From positions 14,353,401 to 14,417,400 of the forward strand of contig NC_065921.1 in assembly GCF_024586455.1 (NCBI RefSeq): a DNA stretch of 64,000 bases. Direction: 5' to 3'. The translations under genes and the position numbers were made by a program. Positions 47,345 through 57,625 of the stretch are shown here, in pieces; within the stretch, counting starts at the first letter, position 1, and each line of letters opens with the position of its first letter. The notes beneath the pieces are model-generated. The model was not told where the DNA came from and searched no databases. It saw only the letters and a list, made by a program, of their open reading frames with translations. Source of the DNA: Bactrocera neohumeralis (lineage: Eukaryota > Arthropoda > Insecta > Diptera > Tephritidae).

Positions 47345-47775
47345 TATACCCTGAACATGGTATATGATTTTTGCCACGAAGTTTGTAACACTCAGAAGGA
47401 GACGTCGTAGAGCCTATAAACACCGGTCTCTCTGTGTGCCTGTTCGTACGCTAATTATTCCCTCAGTTTTTGAGTTATCGATCTGAAATTTTGTACACAT
47501 CCTTTCCTCCACAAAGTATTTCATATTTGTCGAAACCGCTGACATCGGACCACTATAGCATATAGCTGCCATACAAACTGAACTATCAAAATCGAGCGCT
47601 GGTATGGAAAACTTTTTTATTTGGCGCGATATCTTCACAAAGTTGGACAGGGGTTATTGTCAAAGACCACGGTGTAAAGCTTGAGAAAATTGTTCAGATC
47701 GAACTACTAAAGCATATAGCTACCATACAAAACGAAAATCTTGTATGAAAACTTTTTTTATTTGTGGTGGGTATA
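47345..47775 (+). repeat. Dispersed repeat starting ATACCCTGAACATGGTATA
   Basis: Begins with a near-palindromic TATACCCTGAACATGGTATA. It runs through CACGAAGTTTGTAACACTCA, a TCAGTTTTTGAGTTATCGAT segment and GACATCGGACCACTATAGCA. The module AGCATATAGCTGCCATACAA then occurs twice (about 47558 and 47713), each followed by a TATGGAAAACTTTTTTATTTG or TATGAAAACTTTTTTTATTTG end. Non-coding. I recall this type of repeat as abundant in fly genomes, but its class is not clear to me. Reverse, decayed copies are at 13.15 and 13.8 kb. Confidence 0.7.
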
Positions 47776-48449
47776 CGTTTTTTGTTGTTTTTTTTTTTTG
47801 TTTTGTTTAAGTTTTGAAAATTGTAAGTGCCCATTGTCAATGATACGCTTATTAATTTTTTTGTCACATACACACACATATATATGTACATAAGCTCAAA
47901 TTGCTACAGGAAACGCTTTGACCATCCAATATGATATTTGTTGTTATTTTAATCGCTTTTTATACATTTTTCTACAATTAAAAATATTTTTCATACATAT
48001 ATGTATTTACAAACACAACTACATATGTATATAAATTATGTATAATTGTTTATTTTCATGCATAAATTCATTCACTTTCTCGCCGCAGTGGCTAGTTTAA
48101 TTTTTTGGTTTAATTTCTAATTTAATTTATTGGCTACTTAAAAGCTTTTGTTACGCGCTCGCTGCGGTTTATTTGATTGGTCTTTGTGGTTTTTGATAGT
48201 GAAAGAGCATAAATTTATTACATTTTAAGGGTGACTAAAGTCGGAAAAGCAATTATGTGTCAAAGGCAGCGCTTAGAGTTATGCTTGTTTTGTAATTGGA
48301 GAGCTTTGTAGAGATTTACGGCGCTAGCGGAGATAAATTAAAAGCAAATAAATGTCATGAGACAAAAAAAACACAAAATAAAATAAATTAAATTAAATAT
48401 ATAAATGGTCTAAGCACTAGGCGATGAAAGTGAACCGCTTTTTATGGAT
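47776..48449. other. AT-rich spacer, no gene recognised
   Basis: Poly-T runs and ACATATATGTA-type strings; nothing else. Confidence 0.45.
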
Positions 48450-49305
48450 TATAGTGTTTGTATCAACAGAGACTATTCGTCAGCGCATCAAAAAAGGTTG
48501 CTCAACCTGCCACCAATTGACATTGAGTAGAAGGTACGGCAGCGAATTCAGCCGCAAGACTAACGGTTAAAGATGAATTTTCTGCAAGAAGATTCGGAAA
48601 TAGTTCGATATGCAGGGGCTCGGTGTATAAACTAGACCACATACCTCACACTTTAACTGGGGGAGAAGACTTCAAGTCACGCTTAAAGAGGGTAGATGGG
48701 TCAGTGCGAACCACCAGCGGAACTTACAACAGCTACACGGATGAATCAAAAAGGCTGATGGAGTGGGCGCCTCCATTGCGTGGAGCTAGATCTCAAGCAA
48801 CCCTTCAAGCTGCCGTTACACTACAGTATCTTTTAGGTAGACGTCTTTGCGGTTAGGGCAGCGCAGGAAATTACGTAAAGAATATCAATATATACGCAGA
48901 TAACGAAGAAACAATTAAAGCAATAATCTTAGAAGCAGAGCGACAGTAGATATAGTGGCTGCCGGAAAGTAGTTGGGTCCCAGGCCTCAAGCGCGTTCAG
49001 AGAAACGAAATAGCTAATGAGATTACCAAAACACATGTAGAGAGACACTAGAACATTTCATACATTCATGTCATGATAAGCTTATCTTGAACTCAGCTTA
49101 TATACCGAGAAGCTTAAGAGTTAAAGGAACTGGAGGAAGTAACATAATTAAATATCAAGCCGCTATTAAACTTCGTAAAAAACGCTGACGTCGAGTGAGA
49201 AGAATATTTCAGCTCGTATTATTGATAAACCTTTATCTCACGTTACAAAGAACTTGTAGGTCTATGTATAGCATGAAAACTAATCAATGGAACCTAACCT
49301 AACTT
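48450..49305 (+). pseudogene. Retrotransposon RNase H relic with CCTAACCTAA tail
   Basis: Plus-strand remnant of the 3' end of a non-LTR element whose ORF2 ends in RNase H (R1/LOA/I-type clades carry this domain; jockey usually does not). Frames shift, but the order is clear. LPPIDIE is read at about 48513-48533. YTDESKRLMEW follows (about 48738-48770, first RNase H Asp in YTDxS), then INIYADNEETIKAI (about 48888-48930, YADNE matching the usual YSDSQ motif). Last is SSWVPGLKRVQRNEIANEIT (about 48969-49028), matching the VPGHxGxxGNExAD motif, where both the His and the final Asp are lost. RNase H would remove element RNA during insertion. Stops are frequent. The 3' tail GGAACCTAACCTAACTTAC (about 49289-49307) resembles the CCTAA-rich tails of some insect LINEs. 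Confidence 0.7.
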
Positions 49306-49309
49306 ACTT

Positions 49310-49880
49310 TTCCTTTGGAATTTCAATGTATTCATGGCGATAACTTCGAAAAGGTAAAGTAACTGCAATGGAAAACCGTCGTGTTGGCATCGAAGAAAAC
49401 TCGGAGGAACTCAACATCTCTTGTAGATCGATCATTATGATTAATCTCTTGGGTATAGACTCACACTAAAAACCCTGAATATTTTGCAAACACGACGAAT
49501 AGAAAATCTCAAAACAGCTGCTTGACAACGTAGCTGAGAACCCTACTTTCATTGAACGCAGCATTATTGGTGACGAGTCGTAAGTTTGTGTATATTTTAT
49601 GGCATTTATATTATGGCAATCTAGCAAATGGCGCACCAAAAGAAAGCCGAAACTGAAAAAAGGAACGAAATTCGCTCAAAGCCCTGTAGACATTTTCAGT
49701 CTGGGTCAATTTTGATCAGCTATTTTTCTGACATATCGATAGTTGACAATGACAATCTAGCAAATGGCAACCAAAAGGAAGCCGAAATTTAAAAAAAAAT
49801 CGCTCAAGGCCCTGTAGAAATGGTCAGTCCGGGTCATTTTTGATCAGATATTTTTCTCATCGATATCGAAAGTTTAAAAT
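49310..49880 (+). pseudogene. Mariner-type transposase relic with tandem 3' end
   Basis: Plus-strand fragments NRRVGIEENSEELNISCRSI (about 49375-49434), then DNVAENPTFIERSIIGDES (about 49527-49583) around the first catalytic Asp, then SSKWRTKRKPKLKKG (about 49619-49665). The rest of the catalytic core is deleted. The frame jumps to the terminal GTCTGGGTCAATTTTGATCA type sequence. That last part, from GCAATCTAGCAAATGGC, is then repeated once: units at about 49615-49750 and 49751-49880, period 136 bp. Same family as the relic at 23.8 kb. Inactive. Confidence 0.7.
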
Positions 49881-51590
49881 ATTAGCATGTCGCCAGAGAG
49901 ATTCAAAATTCGTTCATCTTTTTAAAAAATAATTCGATTAAAATCGAGAGAAACTAGTCGAAAACAATTGGAATCTGAATTTTGGGTGATTTAAAAGATT
50001 TTTTTACAAAAAAATATTTCAAAAAAATTTTCCATTTTGAGAAACTGTAGAAGGAACCAACAAGCGAATATAGATGTCATGTTCAATATTTTCAAGTTTC
50101 TCAGTATGGAATGTAAATTTGCAACCCCGACTCGGTACAATGATGATGTAAAATATAAATTTGCGCACCACAAAGCGCAATCAATAAAAGATAATCACTT
50201 ATTTCTTGCCAAATTCAAGCTAAACACTTCATTCATAGCAAGCGCCGCGTGGGTGGCAAAGCAATCTCAGACAATTTCAATAGTTTGCACAGCGACATTT
50301 CGAAAAAAGTAGAAAACTAAAAATTATGTCGCTAACATATGTACATAAATCATAAATGTGGCTAGAAAAATTAATGACGCTTATTACAATTACAAATAAC
50401 AACAAAACAGACAGCTATAATTGGCGAGGGTGAACACTGCAACCACTCACATGTAAGTTTGTATGCACGACAAGCCCAACTGCTTCACATATACGCACAC
50501 ATACATAAGCAGAAAAGCATGTAAATGCATAAATTTTACACATTTGCGCACAAAACATGCAATTTACATTAAGCGGCATCCAATCATATTTCACTGCAAC
50601 TTGCGTACATGCCTCGGCAACAACATGTGGCACCTACACATTTGGCGAAGCGAACCGAACGCGCTTGGTATTTCACAACATATTTAGTGTTTAAAATTCC
50701 TTCAAGAAAAATGTGAAGTTGCTTATTTTGTACGAAAAGTAAAAACAACAAAAAAAACATGTGGACAAACTCGCACTTGCAAATTATTGCCACATGCAAC
50801 ATAAATCTTAGTTAATGCGCGCTGGCACAAATGAAGACAAGCGTGAAGCGTGAAAGGGTTATGTCGTAGGCGTGTGTGTGTGTGCATGAAGGGACAGCTG
50901 CAGGAGGCGATTGCAGACATAGTTGTTCTTGTTGTAGTTTTTGTTGTTGTTGGCGGTGCGTCACTTGAAAAATGTAAATGTGGCAAATAATGCATGTCAC
51001 CACAACGGCAATGCGGTGCAAGAGCAAAGTCAAGCGCTGCCAAGTGAAGTAAAGCCAAGGAGGGCGGTCCAAAAAGAGCAGAAAAAAGCAAAAACAATGC
51101 AAATAAATTCGCAAAAAAGGTAAATAATAACCGCAAGCTACAGGCGGTGCAAATAAACAATCACAGGCCGCCTACACAATTATCAAGTAAATAAATAACT
51201 AAATTCGCCAGAGAGCGTTGCCAGGGGACGGCGAAGTGAAGTGCGACGAATGCACTGACTTTAAATGCGTTGGCGGTAAACGCAGGAAAATAGCGGGAAA
51301 AAATTGGTGACACAGACAGCGTTAATCACTTTGCAGTGCAAAAACAACAAGAACTTCACTTTTATTTAATTTTATTTTTTTCGTGCTTTCGCATCATTAA
51401 CCGCTTTCTTCCATTAATTTAAGCATGTTTGCTCAGCTGTTGGCTATTACAGTTACTTTTAGGATTTGGATATGGCTGATAATGCGTACATATATATGTA
51501 TATAGTCGATTTTTGATATGTAGAGTTGTAGTTTATGTATGTAATTTTATGACATTTTTCATAAAAACAATTCATATAACAATTAAATTA
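49881..51590. other. Intergenic DNA, no gene recognised
   Basis: Several overlapping short frames (50037-50312 plus; 50415-51160 minus) without recognised motifs; GTGTGTGTGTGTGC run at about 50872-50885. No transposon signal. Confidence 0.4.
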
Positions 51591-51593
51591 TGT

Positions 51594-52035
51594 TTAACTT
51601 TAACTTGACTTAAACTTAAACTTCATCTTAAACATAAACTTAAACTTAATCTTAAACTTGAACTTAAACTTAAACTTAAACTTAAACTTAAACTTAAACT
51701 TAAACTTAAACTTAAACTTAAACTTAAACTTAAACTTAAACTTAAACTTAAACTTAAACTTAAACTTAAACTTAAACTTAAACTTAAACTTAAACTTAAA
51801 CTTAAACTCAAACTTAAACTTAAACTTAAACTTAAACTTAAACTTAAACTTAAACTTAAACTTAAACTTAAACTTAAACTTAAACTTAAACTTAAACTTA
51901 AACTTAAACTTAAACTTAAACTTAAACTTAAACTTAAACTTAAACTTAAACTTAAACTTAAACTTTAACTTTAACTTTAACTTTAACTTAAACTTAAACT
52001 TAAACTTAAACTTAAACTTAAACTTAAACTTTAAT
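51594..52035. repeat. AACTTA hexanucleotide microsatellite, about 60 copies
   Basis: Perfect or near-perfect AACTTA repeats from about 51658 to 52030, with a degenerate left flank (51594-51657). A single T-to-C change lies near 51809, and four AACTTT units sit at 51961-51985. Plus-strand frames read Leu-Asn repeats and minus-strand frames read Leu-Ser repeats; these are artefacts. It is not the insect TTAGG telomere repeat. Confidence 0.95.
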
Positions 52036-53640
52036 CGAAGCTATAATACCCCTTGCAGGTGTATTTCATTAAGCATCAAAGTGTATAAAAAGATCTTTGT
52101 ATTGATTTTTGATCGGTCACTTTGTATTTCTTTCGAAAAATTGTTTTTGTTATTTTTTTGAATATGCTGAATAAATAATAATTTAAAAATTAAAAAAAAA
52201 AATATTTTTTTTTTAGTTTTTAAGTAACAATTTTCTAATTTTTCCAAATTTTTATACTTTTATTAAAAAATATTTATTTTAAGATAATTAACTGTACAAT
52301 GAATAAAAATGACTTTATGTTTCAATTTTATACAATTTCATTTCCTTATAAAATTCTTGTCTTTATCAATCAATGAACCACAAAATCAATAAATCATCAT
52401 TTCAACCTTTTCACTTATTTCTGCAACACTTGAACTCCGCCTACTCCTTCCGCAAGCTCTTCTTCGTCTGCAGATTCTCACACACGCTTGTTTAATCTTC
52501 TGTGAACATGAGTTTTTTTTTCAACACCAAAATTTTATAGAGTCTTAAATTTTGGGGCATGTTGGAAGATTAATTGCTTCCAAAAAGTGTGTAAAACACA
52601 GAAATCAATGAAACTCATGCGTTGGCTACCTGCAGCAATTGGCAAACATTTTTGGTTGGTCTGCCGACAAGCGCGCAGAACTAACTACTAAGAAAAAAGC
52701 GGTGAATTACCCACGAACAATCAACGGCTATTGCCCTTACGTTTCTTCTTCTCTGATGAAGTCGTTTGGGATCGCATTGAAACCTTGAGATTTTTTAAAT
52801 ATTTTTTTTAGATTTTCCCTTATAACATACTCTTCCTTTGTTGGTTTTTTATTTGTGATTACTTGCAAATATTTTTTTTAATTTGTAAATTAACAAATAT
52901 TTGCAAAAACCATAAATACTCTTCTTAATCATGAGATATTTAATTTTGCGATTTTAATTGATACTTTTGCCTTCCCACGACTCTTTAACTTACTTTCTTC
53001 GGTCTATACTAAACTATGCGAATATGCAGCATATCTGATAAATCATAATTACTAAGATTTGTGGCACTTGACATGCCATTGGTTGCTATTTATGGTTTCA
53101 CCAGGCTTTGATGAATAAGCAATATGCCAAAAATTATGAAGTTCAAGTATTTGACACTAATACATACTTATTCTATATACTAAATCTAATGCTGATTTTA
53201 GAGATGTGCAACTTGAATAAACAATAGCCTAAATGTAGGCCACATTTTTAAAGTTTAAGTCAAATATTTCCTACATTTAAGGCGAAATGACTATAGGTGA
53301 GAAAAATGTATGTATGTATATAGCTCACATCAACATTAAAAATTAATTACCAATACACCTAATTATCAGCGTTGTAGATTTTCTCACGTAACTCGAGATT
53401 TTTATTTAAATGACTATTCCAGACTAGAGGCATAGGTAATTTTTGAAGTGTCGTAAAAAATGGCAATTATTACTTTTTATCAATTTTTTACTAGTTTTTT
53501 ATTAATACGTACATATTGCAAGATTACGGAAAGAAATCAAAAAATAAAAATAATTAAAAACTTCAAAAAATAGCAACAGATCTGAGTGTCTTAAAAACGA
53601 CTTCAACCCTCCTAGCAAACTGAAAAAAAATATTATTAAT
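52036..53640. other. AT-rich DNA around a GC-normal island at 52.43-52.80 kb
   Basis: Mostly poly-A/T. The island at 52430-52800 has normal base composition (GAACTCCGCC, CTGCAGCAATTGG, GGTCTGCCGACAAGCGCGC), but I find no frame or motif in it. Confidence 0.4.
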
Positions 53641-53648
53641 CTCGAATA

Positions 53649-53968
53649 ATGTCGCAATATTTGGTTCTACGGAAAAGTTGGAAAAAGATTGTCACGCAAA
53701 AGCGACTGCCTGAAAAAGGTAACATTTTTTTATTCCACTTTTGTGTCTATTTCGATTTTTTTTTTTAAATAGTAAAACTTTAAATTTAGAGATATGGATT
53801 GTTCCAGACATAGACAAGAATATAAAAAACACTTTACACAATTTTCAGGTAAATTTATATAGTTTTGAAACAGACAGTTTCGAGAAAAATGGATCTAAAG
53901 TTTCAGTTCCGTACAAACTAATTGTATGCCGAGTCAGCAAAATACCTATATCTCCGAAAATAATTTGA
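53649..53968 (+). CDS. Candidate two-exon small gene, unknown function
   Basis: Not recognised; a hypothesis from gene structure. Exon 1 is 53649-53718 (MSQYLVLRKSWKKIVTQKRL then PEK plus one base). A 71-bp intron at 53719-53789 starts GTAACA and ends in a T-rich tract and TTTAG. Exon 2 is 53790-53968, from IWIVPDIDKNIKNTLHNFQV to SKIPISPKII and TGA. Joining the exons restores phase exactly (70 + 179 = 249 bases, 82 residues); the other nearby AG (53772) would hit a stop at once. In-frame stops precede the ATG, and A is at -3. AATAAA lies at 54020. The intron length is typical of flies. The product would be basic, with no signal peptide, membrane segment or known domain visible. Alternatives are a transposon-derived exon, a pseudogene, or chance in AT-rich DNA. 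A CAG/GTAAAT at about 53849 could also act as a donor. Confidence 0.35.
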
Positions 53969-54019
53969 ATATTGAAAAATTTACTGCTAGATGTATTCTT
54001 GAATAGTTAAACTTTGAAA

Positions 54020-54025
54020 AATAAA
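54020..54025 (+). promoter_or_regulatory. AATAAA polyadenylation signal after the candidate gene
   Basis: Canonical AATAAA 52 bases after the TGA of the candidate small gene. Such hexamers are frequent in AT-rich DNA, so it supports the model only weakly. Confidence 0.3.
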
Positions 54026-54185
54026 TATGTATATTTCAATACTAGACTACCCCTTAGGTGATTTATTCCATTTATCTAAGTACATCAGCGGGTCGATTTA
54101 CAGGAAGCCATATAAACTAAAAATGAGCGTATTCTAGAAATATTCAACAAATCATTCCTAACAACTTAATAGAAGAGACAATGGG
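54026..54185. other. Short spacer, nothing recognised
   Basis: AT-rich, no signal seen. Confidence 0.4.
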
Positions 54186-54410
54186 TCTTACCCCGGTTTG
54201 GGACAGTGGTTTCTAGGCCGAAGTGTTTTAGGTGTTATAAAAGTTTGTTCGCCTCTTTTTGAGATATCCTAATGAAATTTAATACATCCATTTTGAAGTT
54301 CTATTAACCATTTGTAATAATCGGCATATCTCCAATGCAATTATTCAGATTTCTTAAACTTCTTCTAGCTAGAAACCACTTTTAGGTCCATCGTCTCTTA
54401 TGCTAGGTTG
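54186..54410 (+). repeat. Dispersed repeat, pair with 30.5 kb
   Basis: AAAAGTTTGTTCGCCTCTTT, TTGAGATATCC, ATTTTGAAGTTCTATTAACC and TTTGTAATAATCGGC match the 30.53-30.63 kb copy in order. A CTAGAAACCACTTTTAGG segment on the right faces a GTGGTTTCTAGG segment on the left (54207-54218), giving an inverted repeat, GTGGTTTCTAG / CTAGAAACCAC. Confidence 0.55.
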
Positions 54411-55300
54411 TTCAGAAGGATCCGTAGAATATATCCCACATACGCGATTTTATAGTAAAAAAATCGATCTGCTCTAATGAACATAGGCTAAAGCGAAGAA
54501 CATCTAGTATAAACATGGAGTTATCATACCTCGTTTATACAAATTGAGGCAAGGTGCGCCGTCTAAAATAAATATTATTGAAAAGAGTTAAAGAATAAAA
54601 AATTTCATTAAATTTTTTTAAGTTAAAAAATTTTGAAGAAGTCTTCTCTTATTACAATCTTAAATGACTTTAAACCGAGCTGAGATATTTTTTTTTTTTT
54701 TTTTTTTTTGTATTTAGGGTGTATTTATATCAGCTCTCCATATATTTTATTCCACCTAATAAATATTATAGTCGGTTTCAACGAAATGGTGTGAAAGATT
54801 TAATCGTGGCGTCAAAAAGTGTTACACATTTATATTAATCAAACGCTAAGGTGTGTACATATCAAATTACAAAGAAAAAATATGTCATTAAAGTGGTCTA
54901 GATTAGTTAAAAAACTGTAAAAAATATTCATCGAAAAATATCTTACAAAATTAGATAAACATCATTAAATTATTCAAATCGATTTTAGAGCTTCGATGAA
55001 GCCATACATTTTTTTTAATTTAAAAAATTTTCTTTGAATTTTAAAATTGTTTAAAAAATTTTATTTTTAATTTTTTAAATATTTTTTTTTAATTTTTGAA
55101 ATACTTTTTAGTTAAAAAATTTTTTAAAACATTTTTTAATTTTTTTAAGCATTTTTTAACTTTAAAATTTTATGAAATATTTTTTTTAAATAGTTTTTTT
55201 TTTTTAATTTGTAAAATGTTTTATTTTAATTTTTAAAATTTAAAAATTTTTTTAACCATTTATATTAAATTTTCAGAATCAAAAACATTTTAAACACTTT
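54411..55300. repeat. Poly-A/T region with a T22 run
   Basis: T22 at 54688-54709 and long alternating AAAATTTT blocks at 55010-55270. No frame or element. Confidence 0.6.
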
Positions 55301-55955
55301 TTTGAGCAAACTAGGTCTTGCGACTTTATGCCGCTTGCGCAAAACCACCAACAATTAATTACATACAACTCGGAAAGATGTCTGAAATTGATATGAGCCC
55401 CAATGAGTTACGCATAATTTAGTTTTTATGGCAGTCGGAGCACATTTTTATTGCGGCATATTTTTCATTTCGCCGCAAGGCAAGCTTTTCAAACAGCAAC
55501 AAATTTGCATAGAATTGAGTAGAGACAGTGCTTTCTGCCTCTTCTTCAACTACTACTGATTTATAGCACAGCGCATAGTTTTGATATTTGTCATATGTTG
55601 TTGTGTATGATCCATCTCTGCATTTGTAACCAGAAATCAGTTATTAGGCGACCAGCTGACCACAGCCGTAATGAGGCACGATTATTCCCTTTGTTGCAGC
55701 TGACCACAAATCACACCATTACTGTTAGTTATGAGAGCAAATCAAGCGTTGTATGAATCACGAACTCGACAAGTAGGCGACGAAGCAGCGAACCACCGTG
55801 CTGTCCCATTGTCTTCGAGGCAATTCACGCGTACAACTTAAGTGGCACTGTATGCCACAAAAGCGCACTCCTATTGATGTGTGTGTGTGTGTGGCTATTT
55901 ATAAGTGTTATATTTCCATTGTTTTCCCGGTATTGTTTGCATAAAGCACGACTTT
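55301..55955. other. Intergenic, no gene recognised
   Basis: Normal composition, GTGTGTGTGTGTGTG run at about 55879-55893. Nothing else. Confidence 0.4.
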
Positions 55956-56080
55956 TTATTTATTTAATTTTTTTTCATTTTTTTTTTTATTTTTTAATTT
56001 TTTTATTTTTTCAAATTTTTTTTTATTTTTTTTTTTTTTTTATAATTTTTTTTATTTTTCTTTATTTTTCCCATTTTTAT
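55956..56080. repeat. Poly-T tract
   Basis: About 120 bp of T runs broken by single A or C. The plus-strand frame here (55874-56125) is Phe-rich only for that reason. Confidence 0.8.
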
Positions 56081-56960
56081 TATTCTAACTTTTGTCTACG
56101 CTTTGCTGTTGCTCGTTTTCGTTAATCATTTCTTGTCGATTGTGCGACAGGCCGGGCAGCAATCAATCTCTTTGTCACTCCCGCAGAGGCGTTTTTGTGG
56201 TAACGCCGTTCAAGACAGGCGCGCCGCCGCAATGCGAATGAACATGCTACAAGTTACAGTATGTTTGCATGTATGTATATAAAACTGTATGTGATCGACC
56301 AGTACAGGTAGACATAAGTGCGACCGCAAGCGTTAGAGTGCAATTGTGGTATAAAATCACCGCCAGCTATATCTCCGGCGAGCGGGGGCACATGTGAGGC
56401 CACACCTTTTCGCAATCTCAAGTGTACAAATATATTTTATTTATTTCTTTAGATATGAAATAAACGCTAACAACTTGCAGAAGAAAAAAAATCAAGTAAA
56501 ACAACAATAACATCAAACGGCTTCTAAGCAATTGAACAGCGTTTGTGTCTGAGAAAAGTCAACAGACAACACTCGAGTAATAATTGTTAAACAAAGCTAA
56601 AATAAACATGAAAATTTGCTATTTGGGTTACAAATATATGAATAATATCGATAAGTGTTGCAAAATAGTAAAAAAATAAAATATGTTTAAACAGTATTGA
56701 ACACTAGCGCACATATAGACACACGCCTACACATTATTGAACCCCTCGAGGTTTGATTTCTGAGAAACTGCTTTACTCGGGGGCCTGAAAAATCAGCAAA
56801 ACATTTTGAGTTTGAAAAATTATTATTGAGCAGAGCTGAAACATAATTGCGCTATTTGGATAAGCGTGCGCAAAATTATTAAAAGGATTAGAGTTATGTC
56901 TGCATGCTACCGTTTAGGTGCAACGATTGTATAAGTAAACAATTCGTTATAAAAAAGAAC
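56081..56960. other. Intergenic, GC-normal then AT-rich, no gene recognised
   Basis: 56130-56420 is relatively GC-rich and contains a strong TATA-like TATAAAATC at about 56349 and a CAGGTAG at about 56306 (Zelda-type word), but no well-placed initiator or exon is seen. Confidence 0.35.
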
Positions 56961-56974
56961 CAAAATTATCAGAA

Positions 56975-57625
56975 ATGTTTAGACACATGTTGCAAGCAAT
57001 AAAATGTTGCTCAACATGTTGGAAAGTGCTTGAGCGGAAAATATTTTTACTTTCAAAACATAAAAAAATTGCCTAAAAGCAGCTAGCCAAAAATGTTGAG
57101 ATACATACTGCAAGCAATAAAATGTTGCGCAACATATTTATATATAGTATTTATAAAGCATTTTTTTGCAGAAGATCTTATTGCCACCAAGGGTTAAAAA
57201 TTGCATAAACACAGCTCGTCAAATATGCTTAGACACATGTTGCAAGCAATAAAATGTTACGCAACATGTTGATAGCAGCTTTTATAAAGCATTTTCAAGC
57301 AGAAAATTATATTGCCACCAAAGACTATAAAAAAGAAAAGAAAAAACAAACGACTTGCTGTAAATGTTTAGACACACGTTGCAAGCAATACAATGTTGCG
57401 CAATAAAATATATAAAATCGTATTACCAAACGTTCCGCAACAGCTGGATTGCAATAATCACTAAGCATATTGAAGCATAAAACTTTATTCCCACCAAACT
57501 TAAAAAATTGCATAAAAAGAGTTGCCTAAAATGTTTAGGCACATGTTGAACGTAGCAAAATGGTGCGAAACATGTTAATAGCAATATTCAGCAAGCATTT
57601 TCTTGCATAAAATTGCATTGGAATT
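56975..57625. repeat. Minisatellite, 5 units of 118-167 bp with a hairpin in most units
   Basis: Units start ATGTTTAGACACATGTTGCA or close variants at 56975, 57093, 57225, 57364 and 57531. Most contain ACATGTTGCAAGCAATAAAA followed by TGTTGCGCAACATGTT, so ACATGTTGC pairs with GCAACATGT across a short loop. The unit right end has TATAAAGCATTTT, TTGCCACCAA and AAAATTGCATAAA. Unit length grows left to right. No coding content. Confidence 0.85.

Noticed and set aside
49286..49307. Interstitial telomere from CCTAACCTAA
   Set aside because: Only two units, placed exactly at the 3' end of a LINE relic, so a retrotransposon tail is the simpler reading.
51594..52035. Telomere-type repeat
   Set aside because: The AACTTA unit is not TTAGG, and higher flies do not use telomerase repeats.
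51658..52161. 167-codon Leu-Asn repeat frame
   Set aside because: Pure translation of the AACTTA microsatellite.
56975..57625. Possible CRISPR array
   Set aside because: Units are whole tandem minisatellite copies with drifting length, not short identical repeats with unique spacers, and the DNA is eukaryotic.
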